From Metridium senile (Eukaryota; Cnidaria; Anthozoa; Actiniaria; Metridiidae): a stretch of 64,000 bases of DNA. The position numbers and the translations under genes were made by a program. Location of the stretch: NCBI GenBank assembly GCA_949775045.1, contig OX459095.1, forward strand, positions 23,474,311 through 23,538,310. The letters run 5' to 3'. The notes below the pieces were generated by a model that was given only the letters and a program-made list of their open reading frames with translations, searched no databases and was not told where the DNA came from. This document shows, one piece after another, positions 10,862 to 64,000 of the stretch (positions are counted from its first letter, which is position 1; each line of letters starts with the position of its first letter).

Positions 10862-10983
10862 CCTCCAATTCGGACCGGACGGGATTTCAAGTCCTTGCAA
10901 TTAGTTCCAGTCCTCGGCTGCGCCTCGTACTGGAACTAATTGCGCGGACTTGAAATCCCGTCCAGTCCTCATTGTCGGACTTT
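10862..10983. repeat. Imperfect palindrome
   Basis: The sequence ggacgggatttcaagtcc...gcaattagttccagt on the left (from about 10877) is mirrored by actggaactaattgc...ggacttgaaatcccgtcc on the right, with a loop of about 10 bases. Probably a small foldback element. Confidence 0.8.
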
Positions 10984-11061
10984 AAACATTACGTGAAGAA
11001 GGGGATCCAGTTTTCTTCGGGATTAAAGGCAATAACTCACTACAGTGTATTTTATGTGTAT

Positions 11062-11067
11062 TTTATT
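11062..11067 (-). terminator. Candidate polyadenylation signal of RNF213
   Basis: AATAAA on the minus strand about 515 bases past the RNF213 stop codon. The interval 11068-11582 would be the 3' UTR. There is no independent support, and other AATAAA words occur further downstream near 10300. Confidence 0.3.
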
Positions 11068-11582
11068 TGCAATTTGAAGACAACCAAAAAGTCTAGCTAT
11101 GCGGCAACAAAAATAAAGCTGTTATTACGGATACATGCAAATGAGACAACAAGCCGGATAGCATTTTTTATGATACTTAAAACAAAATAATATCTCATTG
11201 ACATGTTTCCACAATAACAGCAATTGGTAAATGTTTGACATCTTTGAAAATACTAGGACACAATGTCTATTGCTTTGCAAGACCTAAATTCTACCTAAAT
11301 ATATTTTAATATCGTATTTTTCTTTTCTATAATATTGTAAAACCACTGCGAATTTCTTTCTAGCTAGTGCATTTGCAAAAATATCTCCATATGTTATTGT
11401 GTCAAATACCGACACTATATGTGAACAAAAGAATAACGCAGAACTCTTGATGCGCAATGGGATGCTATGCAACGCTAGGGAAAAGTAATGCAATTCTACG
11501 GATGCACAAAAAAGTTAAAACAGAGCTACAAAACGTCACGCAAGCACGACGCAATTTGAAATTTCTAAGTAGAAAATTGGCC

Positions 11583-63563
<51,981 letters not shown>

Positions 63564-64000
63564 CTGTGAATAACAACACTCAATATATATTCTTAACCAA
63601 TAGGGCTGAGACAACGTTTGCACTACTTTATGTGAAATGATTGAATGTATAAAAAAGCTAGGAACGTAGTGGATATTGCATATTGTATTCAAAGTAAAAA
63701 CTATAGTTTGTATCGTATGCTTCGTTGGTGTGCTCTTTTTTTATTAGTCTTTTTATTTAATTTTAATATATTTTTTCATATTAATTTGTATTATATTTCG
63801 AGGACCCTCCTGAAATTCATCTTTGATGGGTGAGGCGTTCTTTTTTAAATAATATTATTATTATCATTAAATTGCTAAAGTTCCCAGGGATTAAATGGTC
63901 ACGCATGGAATGCAAATGGGTCTTGGAATGCAATACGCCGGCAGAAAATCCACTGTCAAATCATGTTTTTTGTTAATAGCAGTACAAAAATAGAATAACC
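63564..64000 (-). other. RNF213 intron upstream of the first exon found
   Basis: It starts with an acceptor-type AG before exon 1. No further exon, repeat or other gene was recognised up to the window edge. The rest of the stalk and the start codon must lie beyond 64000. Confidence 0.6.

Overview
The window is intron-rich, AT-rich animal nuclear DNA. The genes have GT-AG introns, the repeats include MITEs, tRNA-derived SINE fragments, decayed CR1/L2-like LINE pieces and very many microsatellites, and there are no bacterial features. An intron-rich SMG6, a large RNF213 close to the vertebrate protein, and an intronless somatomedin-B/7TM receptor together suggest an anthozoan cnidarian (coral or sea anemone). 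That assignment is inferred from gene style, not proven.

Layout. (1) Positions 1-1772, plus strand: the last three coding exons of an SMG6 (EST1A) orthologue, the PIN-domain endonuclease of nonsense-mediated decay. MITEs and minisatellites lie around them. (2) Positions 3437-6361, minus strand: one intronless 974-residue secretin/Methuselah-like 7TM receptor with a signal peptide and a somatomedin-B-like domain. (3) About 6.4-11.5 kb: gene-poor DNA with a dead reverse-transcriptase fragment, a long perfect-looking foldback and a tRNA-like SINE. (4) Positions 11583-63563, minus strand: a single giant gene, an RNF213 (mysterin) orthologue. I could chain 75 coding exons with matching phases to the stop codon, giving 4413 residues. 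The N-terminal part lies beyond the right edge.

The RNF213 model keeps the Walker motifs of AAA2, AAA3 and AAA4, the C3HC4 RING, the RZ finger with its catalytic cysteine, and the C-terminal domain. It should therefore encode a working AAA+ ATPase/E3 ligase, a family linked to lipid-droplet biology and cell-autonomous antimicrobial ubiquitylation. Its introns hold most of the unusual DNA: a pure (ATC)198 array beside a LINE 3' end, a (GAGCA)34 array filling most of one small intron, twin 60-bp satellite arrays, 29-, 37- and 42-bp minisatellites, hAT-, Harbinger- and pogo-like TIR elements, and inverted repeats that tightly bracket the six-exon block carrying the RING.

All coordinates were read by eye. 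Exon edges rest on splice consensus, reading-phase continuity and remembered similarity to human RNF213 and SMG6. Repeat edges are approximate to a few bases.
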